Shown: positions 47,898 to 58,133, counted from the first letter of the stretch. The stretch is DNA of 64,000 nucleotides from Caballeronia sordidicola (GCF_001544455.2 NZ_FCOC02000001.1:667502-731501), one strand, 5' to 3'. Made by a program: numbers and translations. The notes: generated from the sequence alone by a model not told the origin.

Positions 47898-48632
47898 CTA
47901 TTGCACCGGCACTGGCACGCCCGCGGGAGCGCTTGCCGGACGGCTTTGAGTACCCGCCGCCACCGCCGTCTCATTGCTGGCGCCGCCGTTCTTATCCAGC
48001 GGAATCTTTACCGTGCGTACCGTGCCGTTGCCCAGAGGGAAGTCCGCCAGCGCGCTGCGGATCAGATACGGCATTGCCCGGAGCAGCGACGATTCGCCGC
48101 CCGAATTACTCGCGCTCACCTTGTACACCTCGCGCCCGCTGGCCCGGTCGGTCATCCGGATCTGCAGCGCGTGGACAAACACCGGGTAGCTTTGATCCAC
48201 ATATCCCGCGGGCCCCATGTCCCAGCCACCCCACGCTCCATAGCCGCCCCAGCCGTAAGGCCTTCCGTACCAGCCGCCGTACATGGGCCACGGATCGTAA
48301 TAGACCGGCTGCCGGACGGTGATCATGTCGCCGCGAATAGAATACGAAAGTTCCACCCTGTAGTTCGCGTCAGCGTCCGGCACCTGGCGGAACGCATGCG
48401 TAGCAAGCTCATTGGCAACCAGCGCTTCATACGTTTTCTGTTCGATGCTGTTTTGCTGCTCTGCCGAACGCGCGAAGGCGTAAGTCCGGGTCGCGTCGGT
48501 TCCGGACCAGTCCGAAAATGCGGCGACCTGCGTGTGAACGTAGGTGGTGCACCCGCTCAACAGCGCGAAACCCGCGATCAGCGCCAGGCGCGCCGCCCCC
48601 TTCCATTCCCTGCACAACCGTCCGAACGTCAT
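47898..48632 (-). CDS. DUF4136 lipoprotein
   Basis: 244 residues from ATG 48632, with GAGG six bases upstream; an ATG four codons earlier sits too close to its ribosome site. Lipobox LLSGC near residue 28 marks a lipoprotein. The domain (VHTQVAAFSDWSGTDATRTYAFAR ... NYRVELSYSIRGDMI) is DUF4136. A Gly/Trp/Tyr-rich insert (YGGWYGRPYGWGGYGAWGG) lies in the middle, and the C terminus is Ala/Pro-rich. Envelope protein of unknown function. Divergent from pepN. Confidence 0.85.
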   Translation of the reverse strand: MTFGRLCREWKGAARLALIAGFALLSGCTTYVHTQVAAFSDWSGTDATRTYAFARSAEQQNSIEQKTYEALVANELATHAFRQVPDADANYRVELSYSIRGDMITVRQPVYYDPWPMYGGWYGRPYGWGGYGAWGGWDMGPAGYVDQSYPVFVHALQIRMTDRASGREVYKVSASNSGGESSLLRAMPYLIRSALADFPLGNGTVRTVKIPLDKNGGASNETAVAAGTQSRPASAPAGVPVPVQ

Positions 48633-48883
48633 GGCAGACCTCATTCCTTCTGTTGATTTTTCGCAAGTCCCGTCATTGCAGATGCTCGTTTGCACAGCAT
48701 GGATATTGCCCTGTTCCCCTTGTTAAGAGACCGTAATGCCCTGTTGAAGTTCGGGGAATAGGCTATCCGGCCGACCCCGAATCGGGCCCACGTTCTCCCG
48801 AGCCTTTGTACAATGATCCGATACAAGGCCGCCTCGATTCACTTAAAAACCGAGGCACCGCTCCCAACCCAATTCGAACCGAC

Positions 48884-51595
48884 ATGTCCAACTCGACCGC
48901 ACCCGCCGTAATCCGCCGCGCCGACTACACGCCGCCCGCATTCCTGATCGACACCGTCGCGCTCGAGTTCGACCTCGTGCCGGAGCGGACCGTGGTCCGC
49001 AACACCATGCGCATGCGCCGCAATCCGCACGTCGCAGCGGCGGCCACGCTCGAACTGATGGGCGAGCAGATGGAATTGCTCGGCGCAATGCTCGACGGCC
49101 GCCCGCATGCTGACGTGCGTGTAAATGAGAACGGTTTGACGATAAGCAATATTCCAGACTCGTTCGAATTGACCATCGAAAGCGTGTGCAACCCGGCCGC
49201 CAACACCACGTTGTCCGGGCTGTATGTATCGAGCGGCAACTTTTTTACGCAATGCGAGGCCGAAGGGTTCCGCCGCATCACCTATTTTCTCGATCGCCCG
49301 GACGTCATGTCCACCTACACGGTCACGCTGCGCGCCGACAAGGCGGCGTATCCCGTGTTGTTGTCGAACGGCAATCTGATTGAAGAAGGCGACCTGGAAG
49401 ACGGCCGGCACTTTGCCCGCTGGGAAGATCCGTTCAAGAAACCGAGTTATCTGTTCGCGCTGGTCGCGGGCTCGCTCGTCAAGCTCGAGCAACGCATGAA
49501 GACCGGCTCGGGCAAGGAAAAACTGCTGCAGGTCTGGGTCGAGCCGCACGACCTCGACAAAACCCAGCACGCCATGGATTCGCTGGTTCATTCCATTGAA
49601 TGGGACGAACGGCGCTTCGGACTGGAACTGGATCTGGACCGTTTCATGATTGTCGCCGTGAGCGACTTCAACATGGGCGCGATGGAAAACAAGGGCTTGA
49701 ACATCTTCAACACGAAGTACGTGCTGGCCAACCCGGAAACGGCGACCGACGTCGATTTCGGCAATATTGAAGCGGTTGTCGGTCATGAGTACTTCCATAA
49801 CTGGACGGGCAATCGCGTGACGTGCCGCGACTGGTTCCAGTTGAGCCTGAAGGAAGGCCTGACCGTCTTCCGAGACCAGGAATTTTCCGCCGATATGGCC
49901 GCCGGCCTCGAGCCGGGCGCCGCAAGCGACGCGGCGCGCGCGACCAAGCGTATTGACGACGTACGCGTGCTGCGCCAGATGCAGTTTGCCGAAGACGCAG
50001 GCCCCATGGCGCATCCGGTACGGCCGGAAAGCTACGTCGAGATCAACAACTTCTACACGATGACCGTCTACGAGAAAGGCTCCGAAGTCGTGCGCATGTA
50101 CCAGACGCTGCTCGGGCGCGACGGCTTCCGGCGCGGCATGGATCTCTACTTCCAGCGCCACGACGGCCAGGCCGTGACGTGCGACGACTTCCGCTACGCC
50201 ATGGCGGACGCCAATGGCCGCGACTTCTCCCAGTTCGAGCGCTGGTATAGCCAGGCGGGAACGCCGCGCGTCACGGTGCGCACCGAATACGACGCGGCAG
50301 CGAGGCGTTACTCGTTGACGCTCAAGCAAGGTTACGGCGAAGCGTCGGAGGCCGCGCGCGCGACGCAAAAAGGTCCGTTGCTGATTCCCTTCTCGGTCGG
50401 TCTGATCGGCAAGGACGGCGCCGATCTCCCGTTGAAGCTCGAAGGGGAACACGAAGCGCAAGGCACGACGCGCGTGCTGGAATTCACCGAGCCGGAGCAA
50501 ACCTTCGTTTTCGCCGACGTCGCCAGCGAGCCGCTGCCTTCGCTGCTGCGTAATTTTTCGGCGCCGGTGGTGGTCGAGTACGACTACACGAATGAACAGC
50601 TTGCATTCTTGCTGGCTAACGACAGCGACCCGTTCAACCGATGGGAAGCCGGACAGCGCCTTGCCACACGCGAATTGCTGACGCTGGCCGATCGTGCATC
50701 GAAGGGCGAGGCACTCGCGCTGGACGACCAGGTAGTCTCCGCGTTCGCGCACGTGCTGGACGACACAACACTCACGCCCGCGTTCCGCGAACTCGCGCTG
50801 ATGTTGCCGTCGGAGGGATATCTGGCCGAGCAGATGGCGGTTTCCGACCCGGCGGCGGTCCACGCGGCGCGCGTGTTCGTGAGCAAACGTCTGGCAACGG
50901 GGCTGCGCGATCGCTGGCTCGCCGCGTATGAAGCAAACCGGACGCCGGGCGAATATCGGGCCACGCCGGACGACGCAGGCAAGCGCGGCTTGAAAAACCT
51001 CGCCCTCGCCTATCTGAGCCAGCTCGACGAGCCTGCGCGCGCCATCGAACTTGCAAGCGCGCAGTACGACGCGGTGAACAACATGACGGACCGGTCTGCG
51101 GCGTTGTCCGCTTTGCTGACGGCGGGTGCATCGGGCACCGTCGACACAACCGTCGCCGACGCCGCGCTCAGCGACTTCTACACGCGATTCGAGAACGAGC
51201 CGCTTGTCATCGACAAATGGTTCTCGCTCCAGGCCACGCAGCGCGGCGGCCCAGCGCGCAATGTGCTCGATATCGTGCGCAAGCTCATGCGCCATCCGGC
51301 GTTCACGCTGAAAAACCCAAATCGCGCGCGCTCGCTGATTTTCAGCTTCTGCGGCGCCAACCCGGCGCAATTTCATGCCGCCGACGGTTCGGGTTATGCC
51401 TTCTGGGCAGAACAGGTCATTGCACTGGACGCAATGAACCCGCAGGTCGCGGCGCGCCTCGCCCGCACGCTCGAACAATGGCGCCGATACACGCCCGCCT
51501 TGCGCGAGAAGGCGCATGCGGCGCTGGAACAGGTGGCGTCGAAGGTCAAGTCGCGAGATGTCCGGGAGATTGTGGAAAAAGCGCTCGGTCAATAA
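48884..51595 (+). CDS. pepN: Aminopeptidase N (M1 family)
   Basis: 903 residues from ATG 48884 (MSNSTAPAVIRRADYTPPAF); the frame opens 26 codons earlier. Zinc site H301-E-Y-F-H305 with E324 (SLKEGLTVFRDQEF), and the exopeptidase motif GAMENKG upstream of it. Long C-terminal helical domain as in E. coli PepN. It is the main cytoplasmic aminopeptidase, removing N-terminal residues in ATP-independent protein turnover. A terminator with a UUCG loop follows. A TACAAT at 48809–48814 is a possible -10. Confidence 0.97.
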   Translation: MSNSTAPAVIRRADYTPPAFLIDTVALEFDLVPERTVVRNTMRMRRNPHVAAAATLELMGEQMELLGAMLDGRPHADVRVNENGLTISNIPDSFELTIESVCNPAANTTLSGLYVSSGNFFTQCEAEGFRRITYFLDRPDVMSTYTVTLRADKAAYPVLLSNGNLIEEGDLEDGRHFARWEDPFKKPSYLFALVAGSLVKLEQRMKTGSGKEKLLQVWVEPHDLDKTQHAMDSLVHSIEWDERRFGLELDLDRFMIVAVSDFNMGAMENKGLNIFNTKYVLANPETATDVDFGNIEAVVGHEYFHNWTGNRVTCRDWFQLSLKEGLTVFRDQEFSADMAAGLEPGAASDAARATKRIDDVRVLRQMQFAEDAGPMAHPVRPESYVEINNFYTMTVYEKGSEVVRMYQTLLGRDGFRRGMDLYFQRHDGQAVTCDDFRYAMADANGRDFSQFERWYSQAGTPRVTVRTEYDAAARRYSLTLKQGYGEASEAARATQKGPLLIPFSVGLIGKDGADLPLKLEGEHEAQGTTRVLEFTEPEQTFVFADVASEPLPSLLRNFSAPVVVEYDYTNEQLAFLLANDSDPFNRWEAGQRLATRELLTLADRASKGEALALDDQVVSAFAHVLDDTTLTPAFRELALMLPSEGYLAEQMAVSDPAAVHAARVFVSKRLATGLRDRWLAAYEANRTPGEYRATPDDAGKRGLKNLALAYLSQLDEPARAIELASAQYDAVNNMTDRSAALSALLTAGASGTVDTTVADAALSDFYTRFENEPLVIDKWFSLQATQRGGPARNVLDIVRKLMRHPAFTLKNPNRARSLIFSFCGANPAQFHAADGSGYAFWAEQVIALDAMNPQVAARLARTLEQWRRYTPALREKAHAALEQVASKVKSRDVREIVEKALGQ

Positions 51596-51620
51596 TTCAC
51601 AACGGCCAGCTTCTTCCCTG

Positions 51621-51647
51621 AAACCGGCGCTTCGGCGCCGGTTTTTT
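51621..51647 (+). terminator. Intrinsic terminator after pepN
   Basis: AAACCGGCGC, TTCG tetraloop, GCGCCGGTTTTTT: a 10-bp perfect GC-rich stem with a T-tract. Confidence 0.95.
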
Positions 51648-51745
51648 CTTCTATCGGACGCGCTCGGTTTTTGTGACATCAAGACACACAATCCGAGCAG
51701 GTAGAATCTGGGGCATTCGTCTTAACGCTCCCGGAGCCCAACGCA

Positions 51746-52771
51746 ATGTCGACCCCTTCATCGATTTCCCGTCGCACCACGCTCACCAAATTATTGATCG
51801 AGCAGCAGCGCGAACATCAAAACCTCCCCGCCGACCTGCGTTTGTTGATCGAAGTCGTTGCGCGCGCGTGCAAGCAGATCAGCTATCAGGTCAGCAAGGG
51901 CGCATTGGGCGAAGCGCTGGGCACGGCCGGCAGCGAGAACGTCCAGGGCGAAGTGCAAAAGAAACTCGACATTCTGTCGAACGAAATCCTGCTCGAAGCC
52001 AACGAATGGGGTGGCAATCTCGCGGCAATGGCGTCGGAGGAAATGGAAAAAATCTTCCCGATCCCGAATCGCTATCCGAAAGGCAATTATTTGCTCACGT
52101 TCGATCCGCTCGATGGCTCGTCCAACATCGACGTGAACGTGTCTATTGGGACCATCTTCTCCGTGCTGCGATGCCCCGACGGCATGGAGCCGAGCGAAGA
52201 AGCGTTCATGCAGCCGGGTTCGGCGCAAGTGGCAGCTGGCTATGCCGTCTATGGTCCGCAAACCGTGTTCGTGCTGACCACCGGTTATGGCGTCAACTGC
52301 TTCACGCTCGACCGCGAATTGGGTTCGTGGGTGCTCACGCAAAGCAACATGCAGATTCCCGCCGAGACACGCGAGTACGCAATCAACGCGTCGAACAGCC
52401 GTCACTGGTATGCGCCGGTTCAGAAGTACGTGAACGAGCTGAACGAAGGCAAGAACGGTCCGCGCAAGGAAGATTTCAACATGCGCTGGATTGCGTCGAT
52501 GGTCGCCGACGTGCATCGCATCCTGAACCGCGGCGGCGTCTTCATGTATCCCGCCGACAAACGCACGCCCGATCGTCCGGGCAAGCTGCGCCTTATGTAC
52601 GAAGCGAATCCGATGGCGTTTATTGTCGAGCAGGCAGGCGGCGCCGCGACCGATGGCGAGCAACGCATTCTGGATATTGTTCCGACCAGCCTGCATCAGC
52701 GCGTCCCCGTCTTCCTGGGATCGAAGAACGAGGTTGAGCGCGTCACGCGTTATCACGCGGAAAAGAATTGA
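51746..52771 (+). CDS. fbp: Fructose-1,6-bisphosphatase class I
   Basis: 341 residues. It has the metal/active-site motif [25 protein letters not shown] and the C-terminal substrate segment [26 protein letters not shown]. It hydrolyses fructose 1,6-bisphosphate to fructose 6-phosphate for gluconeogenesis. Single gene: the pepN terminator lies before it and a tRNA gene follows after 53 bases. A TAGAAT at about 51703 may be its -10 box. Confidence 0.97.
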   Translation: MSTPSSISRRTTLTKLLIEQQREHQNLPADLRLLIEVVARACKQISYQVSKGALGEALGTAGSENVQGEVQKKLDILSNEILLEANEWGGNLAAMASEEMEKIFPIPNRYPKGNYLLTFDPLDGSSNIDVNVSIGTIFSVLRCPDGMEPSEEAFMQPGSAQVAAGYAVYGPQTVFVLTTGYGVNCFTLDRELGSWVLTQSNMQIPAETREYAINASNSRHWYAPVQKYVNELNEGKNGPRKEDFNMRWIASMVADVHRILNRGGVFMYPADKRTPDRPGKLRLMYEANPMAFIVEQAGGAATDGEQRILDIVPTSLHQRVPVFLGSKNEVERVTRYHAEKN

Positions 52772-52824
52772 TCCGGGGTCTTGCCAAACTCGGCGCAACG
52801 TCCTTATAATCTCGTTTCTCTGAT

Positions 52825-52900
52825 GCCGGAATAGCTCAGACGGTAGAGCAGCGCATTCGTAATGCGAAGGTCGGGGGTTCGATTCCTCTTTCCGGCACCA
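52825..52900 (+). tRNA. tRNA-Thr (CGT)
   Basis: 76 bases with encoded CCA. Acceptor GCCGGAA/TTCCGGC; the anticodon loop TTCGTAA gives CGT (reads ACG). It matches the E. coli thrW pattern through the D and anticodon arms. A terminator follows at once. Confidence 0.97.
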
Positions 52901-52913
52901 AACAGAATCAAGC

Positions 52914-52943
52914 AAAAAGCCCAGTCTTCGGACTGGGCTTTTT
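52914..52943 (+). terminator. Intrinsic terminator after tRNA-Thr
   Basis: AAAAAGCCCAGTC, TTCG loop, GACTGGGCTTTTT: a 13-bp perfect stem with a long T-rich tail. Confidence 0.95.
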
Positions 52944-53148
52944 GTTTTTGCGGCGACCATTTGGTTCTCGCACGAGAAAGACAATCTCCGTAAGCGACAT
53001 CTCATAATTTCTAATTGCCGTACGTTTTGCGCCAATATGTAATAAGAGTTGTGCGATAGCGGAATGTGTCGAAATGCATGTGCCGCGCTGGTAAAGTGCC
53101 CTTGATTTTCATGGCCTTCATGGATTTCCCACAGTTCACCACGCCGCA

Positions 53149-53469
53149 ATGCCGCTCAAGCCAAATCAAACAAGCTCCCGCGACCTGATCTCGCACCGCA
53201 CGCGGTATCTTTCGGCCATCTCGACTGTCCCCTTCGCCTTGCAGGGATGCACGCTGCGTGGCGCACCGTCATATGAGATTTTCGGCGCCTATTTTCCGCT
53301 CTGGTTGTTGAGCGCGCTGATCGGCCTTGCCGGCGCGCTGATCGCTCATCGGATATTCGTTTCAACCGGATACGCGCAGATCGTTCCGTTTCAGCTTTTT
53401 GTCTGCATGTCCATCGGCCTCACGGTCGCCGTGCTTTTCTGGCTCTCGGGAACAGGACAGCTTTTATGA
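53149..53469 (+). CDS. DUF1656 membrane protein of an exporter operon
   Basis: 106 residues. The region from about residue 36 (LRGAPSYEIFGAYFPLWLLSALIGL) to the end is the small two-helix DUF1656 (AaeX/YdhI) protein. The first 35 residues are an unusual extension, so the true start may lie later, though no in-frame ATG is seen. Its stop overlaps the adaptor gene's start (ATGA). The family always accompanies HlyD/FUSC-type exporters; its role there is unknown. Confidence 0.8.
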   Translation: MPLKPNQTSSRDLISHRTRYLSAISTVPFALQGCTLRGAPSYEIFGAYFPLWLLSALIGLAGALIAHRIFVSTGYAQIVPFQLFVCMSIGLTVAVLFWLSGTGQLL

Positions 53470-54515
53470 AAATGGCCGGCAAGCGCCAAATCTCACTCAT
53501 GGGCCGCGTGATCGCGGGTGTGATCGTTGCATTCGGCCTTGCGGCCTTGTATTACGCATATGACCGGACAACCCGGTTTCCATCGACGGATGACGCGACG
53601 ATCGATGCCGACGTGGTTCACGTCGCTTCGTCAGTGGGCGGCAAGATTGTCAGGCTGGCTGTGACAGACAACCAGCGGGTCACAAAAGGCGATGTACTCT
53701 TCGAGATCGATCCGGCTCCGTTTCGCCTCCTCGTCGCGCAGACCCAGGCCGATCTCGATCTGGCGCGCGCAATGCTCATCACGCGGCGCAAGACGATTGT
53801 CGGCGAGCGTGCGAATGCGAATATTGCAGGGGACCAATCCGGGAAGGCCGCGCGCAACTATGAACTGACATCGCGCAGTGTGCAGCGGCTTGCGCCGCTC
53901 GTGGCCAAAGGCTACGTCCCGATCCAGCAGTTCGACCAGGCGCAGGTCGCACAACGCGACGCCGCGCTGTCCCTGAAACAGGCACAAGAGCAAAAGCTCG
54001 CGACCTCGCAGACTATCGGCGACGAGGCCGGCGAAGTCGCCATCGTGCGTGCGCGCGAGGCCGCGCTCGCGATCGCCCAGCACAGCCTCGATTCAAGCAT
54101 CGTGCGCGCGCCGGCCAATGGTTTTGTCACGGGCCTCTCGGTGCTCGCGGGAGAAACGGTCGCGCCGAGCCAGTCGATCTTCACGCTCGTCAACGCGGAC
54201 GAATGGTTTGCCGTCGCGAACTTCCGCGAAACGGAACTCGGCCGGATCCAGCCCGGCGATTGCGCAACCGTCTATTCGATGATCGACCGAAGCCAGGCGA
54301 TCCGCGGCAAAGTAATCGGCATCGGCGCGGGCGTTTCCGATTCGGACCGGATCAATCTGCCTCGCACCCTCCCCATCGTGCAGCAGTCGGTGAACTGGGT
54401 GCGTGTCGCCCAACGCTTCCCCGTACGGGTGCGTCTGGAAGAGCCAGCCGCCCGGCTGGTGCGGATCGGCGCAAGTGCAATAGTCGAGGTCCGGCATGGC
54501 GCGGCCTGCCGGTGA
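53466..54515 (+). CDS. HlyD-type periplasmic adaptor of the FUSC exporter
   Basis: 349 residues. One membrane anchor (RVIAGVIVAFGLAALYYAY), then a lipoyl half-motif (STDDATIDADVVHVASSVGGKIVRLAVTDNQRV) and a coiled-coil hairpin. The second half-motif is SSIVRAPANGFVTGLSVLAGE, followed by a beta-barrel. It corresponds to AaeA/EmrA-like adaptors linking the inner-membrane FUSC protein to an outer-membrane channel. It overlaps the FUSC gene by 20 bases. Confidence 0.9.
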   Translation: MKMAGKRQISLMGRVIAGVIVAFGLAALYYAYDRTTRFPSTDDATIDADVVHVASSVGGKIVRLAVTDNQRVTKGDVLFEIDPAPFRLLVAQTQADLDLARAMLITRRKTIVGERANANIAGDQSGKAARNYELTSRSVQRLAPLVAKGYVPIQQFDQAQVAQRDAALSLKQAQEQKLATSQTIGDEAGEVAIVRAREAALAIAQHSLDSSIVRAPANGFVTGLSVLAGETVAPSQSIFTLVNADEWFAVANFRETELGRIQPGDCATVYSMIDRSQAIRGKVIGIGAGVSDSDRINLPRTLPIVQQSVNWVRVAQRFPVRVRLEEPAARLVRIGASAIVEVRHGAACR

Positions 54516-56538
54516 TCTTGTCCGGCCAGGCGCCGCCGACCTCCTGAAACTGCTTGCGCCCTTTCCGGGACGAGCGGCGATCACGTTCCGCGTCGCGCTG
54601 ATCTGCGCCCTGACGGTGTTCGTGACCAGCGCGTACGGCACCATGGAAGCGGCTATCTCGGCCTATGTCGTGTTCTTCCTGACCCTGCCCGATCGCGTGT
54701 TGAGCGTGGTGCAGAGCGTGGCGATGCTGGTGCTGGTCACCACGTTCATCGGGATCATTTTGGTTGTGTCCATGTTTGCGCTCAACGACCCGGTCTGGCG
54801 GGTTGCGTGCATCGCGGGATTATCGTTCGGACTGCTGTTCGTGACATCGGCGAGCAAGCTGCGGCCGGTGGGCGCGATCCTCGCCATGATCGTCGGCTTT
54901 TTGCTGGACGAACTCGGCAGCGTGCCGTTTGGCGAAGTGGCGACGCGCGCGCTGCTCTACGCCTGGTTGATGGTTGCAATTCCGTTCGGGATATCGGTTT
55001 GCGTCAACATGCTGCTTGCTCCGTCGCCGCGGCGGCTTGCCGGTCAGGAACTGGCGAAGCGCCTGCGACTCGCAGCACGCAGCCTCGCCGAGCCGGAAGC
55101 GACACGCGACGCGCTCACCGCCTGCCTGCGCGAGGGCGATGCGAAAATCGGCACATGGTTGAAGCTCTCGGTGCTCGAAGGCTCGACGGCGCGCGCGGAC
55201 GCCGCGGCGCTCAAACAAGCGGTGTCGTCGACGCTCGCCATTCTGGTTGCTGCCGATCTGGCCGTCCGCGAACTGTCGAGCCGGCTGCCGGCGCCGTTTG
55301 CTGGCCCGATCATGGCGACGCTGGAGAATATGGCCCGCATGCTGGAAGCGGGCGGTTATCCAGTCGACATAGAACTCAACCTGCCCGACGCGACAGGGCT
55401 CTCGCCGCTGGCACGCATCGTCGCCGGGGATTTGCAGCGCGCGATTACCCGTTTTACCGTGATTGAAGAAGTTGAAGAAGTCCAAGAATCGAAGGCGGCA
55501 GTTGAAGCAGCAACTCCGCCGGCTGCCGAAAAGGCCGGTGGGTTCTTCCTGCCCGACGCGTTCACGAACCCCGACCATGTCCGCTATGCATTGAAGACCA
55601 CTGCGGCAGCCATGTTCTGCTATTTGCTCTATACGCAAATCAACTGGCCCGGCATTCACACGTGTTTTATCACTGTCTATATGGTGTCGCTTGGCACGAC
55701 GGCCGAAACCGTCGAGAAAATGACGCTGCGGATTACCGGATGCCTGATAGGCGCGGTGCTTGGCACGGCGGCGATCGTTTTCGTGATGCCTGTGACCACG
55801 TCCGTCACCGGATTGATGGCGATCGTGTTCCTTGGGACGTGGCTCGCGGCCTGGATCGCATTCGGTTCGCCGCGCATCGCTTATGCGGGATTCCAGATCG
55901 CCCTGGTGTTTTTCATGTGCGTGATCCAGGGCGCGGCGCCCGCGTTCGACCTGACCATCGCGCGTGACCGCACGATAGGAATTCTGATCGGCAACGTGGT
56001 CGTCTATCTCGTCTTCACTCGCGTGTGGCCCGTGAGCGTCGCCGCGCGCGTGGACGAAGGGATCGCCGCGCTGCAACGGCAGTGGGCGCAGATTGCGCGG
56101 CTGGCCCAAACCGGTACGCTGCGCGCGCAGGCCGCGAGCGCCATGGCGCAGCGCGGCGCACTGGAACAAGATCTCGCGCTGATGCATTACGAACCGTCAT
56201 GGGTTCGCCCGGATTCGCAGTGGATCGCGCAACGCCGTTCCGCGCTCGCCAGGCTCGGCGCGCTCGAAGGACCGATGTTCCTGCTCGCCGAAAGGCTCGC
56301 CGAAAGGCTCGCCGAAAGGCAACCGGACGATACCGCCATCGACGAATGGATCAGGCGGCTCGATCCAGGTGCGCCGGGCGGAACCGCTGCCGCAGTGACG
56401 CAGCCACCTTTGCCGGAAGCCTCAAACAACGAGGCACACGCCGCGTTGCTGAATCTCGGTAATGCACGCCTCATCCAACTCGAACACGCCGCGCCCGATG
56501 ACGCCGCGAAGGGCATCACGATTCATGCGCCGGCTTAA
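54496..56538 (+). CDS. FUSC family inner-membrane exporter
   Basis: 680 residues in two membrane blocks of about six helices (residues about 25–180 and 365–510), each followed by a cytoplasmic helical part. This is the AaeB/FUSC arrangement used to export aromatic carboxylic acids. The C-terminal part carries three in-frame LAER repeats near residues 597–608. The gene overlaps both neighbours, a sign of translational coupling. The substrate is not determinable; p-hydroxybenzoate-type acids are the family's known cargo. Confidence 0.9.
   Translation: MARPAGDLVRPGAADLLKLLAPFPGRAAITFRVALICALTVFVTSAYGTMEAAISAYVVFFLTLPDRVLSVVQSVAMLVLVTTFIGIILVVSMFALNDPVWRVACIAGLSFGLLFVTSASKLRPVGAILAMIVGFLLDELGSVPFGEVATRALLYAWLMVAIPFGISVCVNMLLAPSPRRLAGQELAKRLRLAARSLAEPEATRDALTACLREGDAKIGTWLKLSVLEGSTARADAAALKQAVSSTLAILVAADLAVRELSSRLPAPFAGPIMATLENMARMLEAGGYPVDIELNLPDATGLSPLARIVAGDLQRAITRFTVIEEVEEVQESKAAVEAATPPAAEKAGGFFLPDAFTNPDHVRYALKTTAAAMFCYLLYTQINWPGIHTCFITVYMVSLGTTAETVEKMTLRITGCLIGAVLGTAAIVFVMPVTTSVTGLMAIVFLGTWLAAWIAFGSPRIAYAGFQIALVFFMCVIQGAAPAFDLTIARDRTIGILIGNVVVYLVFTRVWPVSVAARVDEGIAALQRQWAQIARLAQTGTLRAQAASAMAQRGALEQDLALMHYEPSWVRPDSQWIAQRRSALARLGALEGPMFLLAERLAERLAERQPDDTAIDEWIRRLDPGAPGGTAAAVTQPPLPEASNNEAHAALLNLGNARLIQLEHAAPDDAAKGITIHAPA
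56283..56318 (+). repeat. Three tandem 12-bp repeats inside the FUSC gene
   Basis: GCTCGCCGAAAG repeated three times without change, encoding LAER-LAER-LAER in frame. Perfect identity suggests recent slippage expansion; copy number may vary between strains without breaking the frame. Confidence 0.85.
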
Positions 56539-58078
56539 GCCCACTTTCGCCCTGACGATATTGGCCGCAGCGGGATTGGCCGGCTGCGCCACGTCGTCTC
56601 TCGACATGGCGCCGGACAGTCCCGACCGGCCCTGGCAACCGCAAACGGACGCAGCCGGCGCCATCGTGCCGGGTCCGGCGTCGGCGTCAACTTCAGCGTC
56701 GGCCCATGGCTACCAACTGCCCGCGAATCCCGCGCTCGCCGCCGTACCGCCTCCGCCGGCGCTTTTACCATCGCACGCGTACGGGCTGGCCGAACTGATC
56801 GACCTGGCGGAATCGGAGAATCCGCTCACCCGCATCGCGTGGAACGACGCGCGTAATGCGGCGCTCGCGGCAGGCATTGCGAAAAGCGCCTACCTTCCGC
56901 AATTGTCGGTTGCGGCAATGGGGCAGTACGCGGGCGCCCAAGGGCCGAATTCATCCTTGCTCGGTGACTCGTCAGCCAGTGGATCGGGACATGGCGCGAC
57001 CTCGGTGTTGTCTCTGCAATGGCTTCTGTTCGACTTCGGCGGACGCGCCGCGCGCGTCGAGGCTGCATCGCAGGGATCGGTGGTGGCGAACATCGGCTTC
57101 ACCGCGGTTCATCAGCAGGTGATCTTCGACGTCAGCGTCGCGTTCTATGCGTATCAAGCCGCGCGCGCCCGTATTGTCACAACGCGGCAAGGGCTCGATA
57201 ACGCCGACGCCATCCTCGCCGCGGCGCAGGCGCGCTACAAGCACGGCATTGGTACGGTGATTGAAGTCGCGCAGGCCAATCAGAACCGCGCGCAGGCGAA
57301 ACTCGCGCTGGTCCAGGCGCAGGGCGCCGAAAGCAACAGCTATCTGGCGCTCATCTCCGCCATGGGAATTTCTCCGCTGTCCAAACCCGTGATCGCCGAG
57401 ATGCCCGCGCGGACCCTGCCCTCGCCGGCGAATGATTCGATCGAGCGGATCGTATCGGACGCCATTGCCCGAAGGCCTGACGTGTTGAGCGCTTACGCCG
57501 CCGAGCGCATCAATCTGGCGAAGGTGAAATCGGCTGAGTCGGAATTCATGCCGAAGGTTTTTCTCTCGGCGAACGGCGCATACAACACCGGCAGTTCCTC
57601 CATATCGGCCGTTCCGGGCATCGGTCAGCAGTTGCCGACCGTGAACCTGAGCGGCGGGCGTTATGGCGGCAGCGTGATCGTCGGCGTAACGATACCGCTG
57701 TACGACGGCGGCTTGCGCTCGGCAGTACTCGCGCAGGCGCGCAACGATGCCGACAGTGCATCGACACGCCTTGCCCGGAGCCGCGAAGAAGCGGTCCGGC
57801 AAATCGTCACGGCCCAGAACGCGCTGCAGACGAGCCTTGCCGCGCACGCTGCCGCCAGGGATTTGCTGGCCGCCGCGCAGACAACCTACGACGCAGCATT
57901 CGATGCATACAAGCACGGCGTCGGCTCGGTCACCGACGCGTTGCTCGCGCAAAATCAACTGCTGGCGGCGAACAATGCGGACTCGGACAGCTACAGCGGG
58001 GCGTTGTCCGCTGCGGCTGCGCTTGCGCTCGCCACGGGCTCAGTCGATTCGATACCCGCACAGTCAGCCTGGCAGTGA
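56525..58078 (+). CDS. TolC-like outer-membrane efflux lipoprotein
   Basis: 517 residues from ATG 56525, which gives a clean lipoprotein signal (RRLKPTFALTILAAAGLAGC); the frame opens 21 codons earlier inside the FUSC gene. Two OEP repeats (about 90–290 and 310–510) with long helices such as QARYKHGIGTVIEVAQANQNRAQAKL and its counterpart YDAAFDAYKHGVGSVTDALLAQNQLLAAN. It would form the outer-membrane channel completing the DUF1656–HlyD–FUSC export system. Confidence 0.9.
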   Translation: MRRLKPTFALTILAAAGLAGCATSSLDMAPDSPDRPWQPQTDAAGAIVPGPASASTSASAHGYQLPANPALAAVPPPPALLPSHAYGLAELIDLAESENPLTRIAWNDARNAALAAGIAKSAYLPQLSVAAMGQYAGAQGPNSSLLGDSSASGSGHGATSVLSLQWLLFDFGGRAARVEAASQGSVVANIGFTAVHQQVIFDVSVAFYAYQAARARIVTTRQGLDNADAILAAAQARYKHGIGTVIEVAQANQNRAQAKLALVQAQGAESNSYLALISAMGISPLSKPVIAEMPARTLPSPANDSIERIVSDAIARRPDVLSAYAAERINLAKVKSAESEFMPKVFLSANGAYNTGSSSISAVPGIGQQLPTVNLSGGRYGGSVIVGVTIPLYDGGLRSAVLAQARNDADSASTRLARSREEAVRQIVTAQNALQTSLAAHAAARDLLAAAQTTYDAAFDAYKHGVGSVTDALLAQNQLLAANNADSDSYSGALSAAAALALATGSVDSIPAQSAWQ

Positions 58079-58133
58079 GCTAACGGCGTCAAAACCGGCA
58101 GTATCGTTTCTCCGTTGCGTTCAGCGTCGTGAA

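Noticed and set aside
48839..51691. A 950-codon open frame on the minus strand opposite pepN
   Set aside because: High-GC codon bias leaves the opposite strand open. The product is Arg/His-rich without any domain, while pepN is a complete M1 peptidase.
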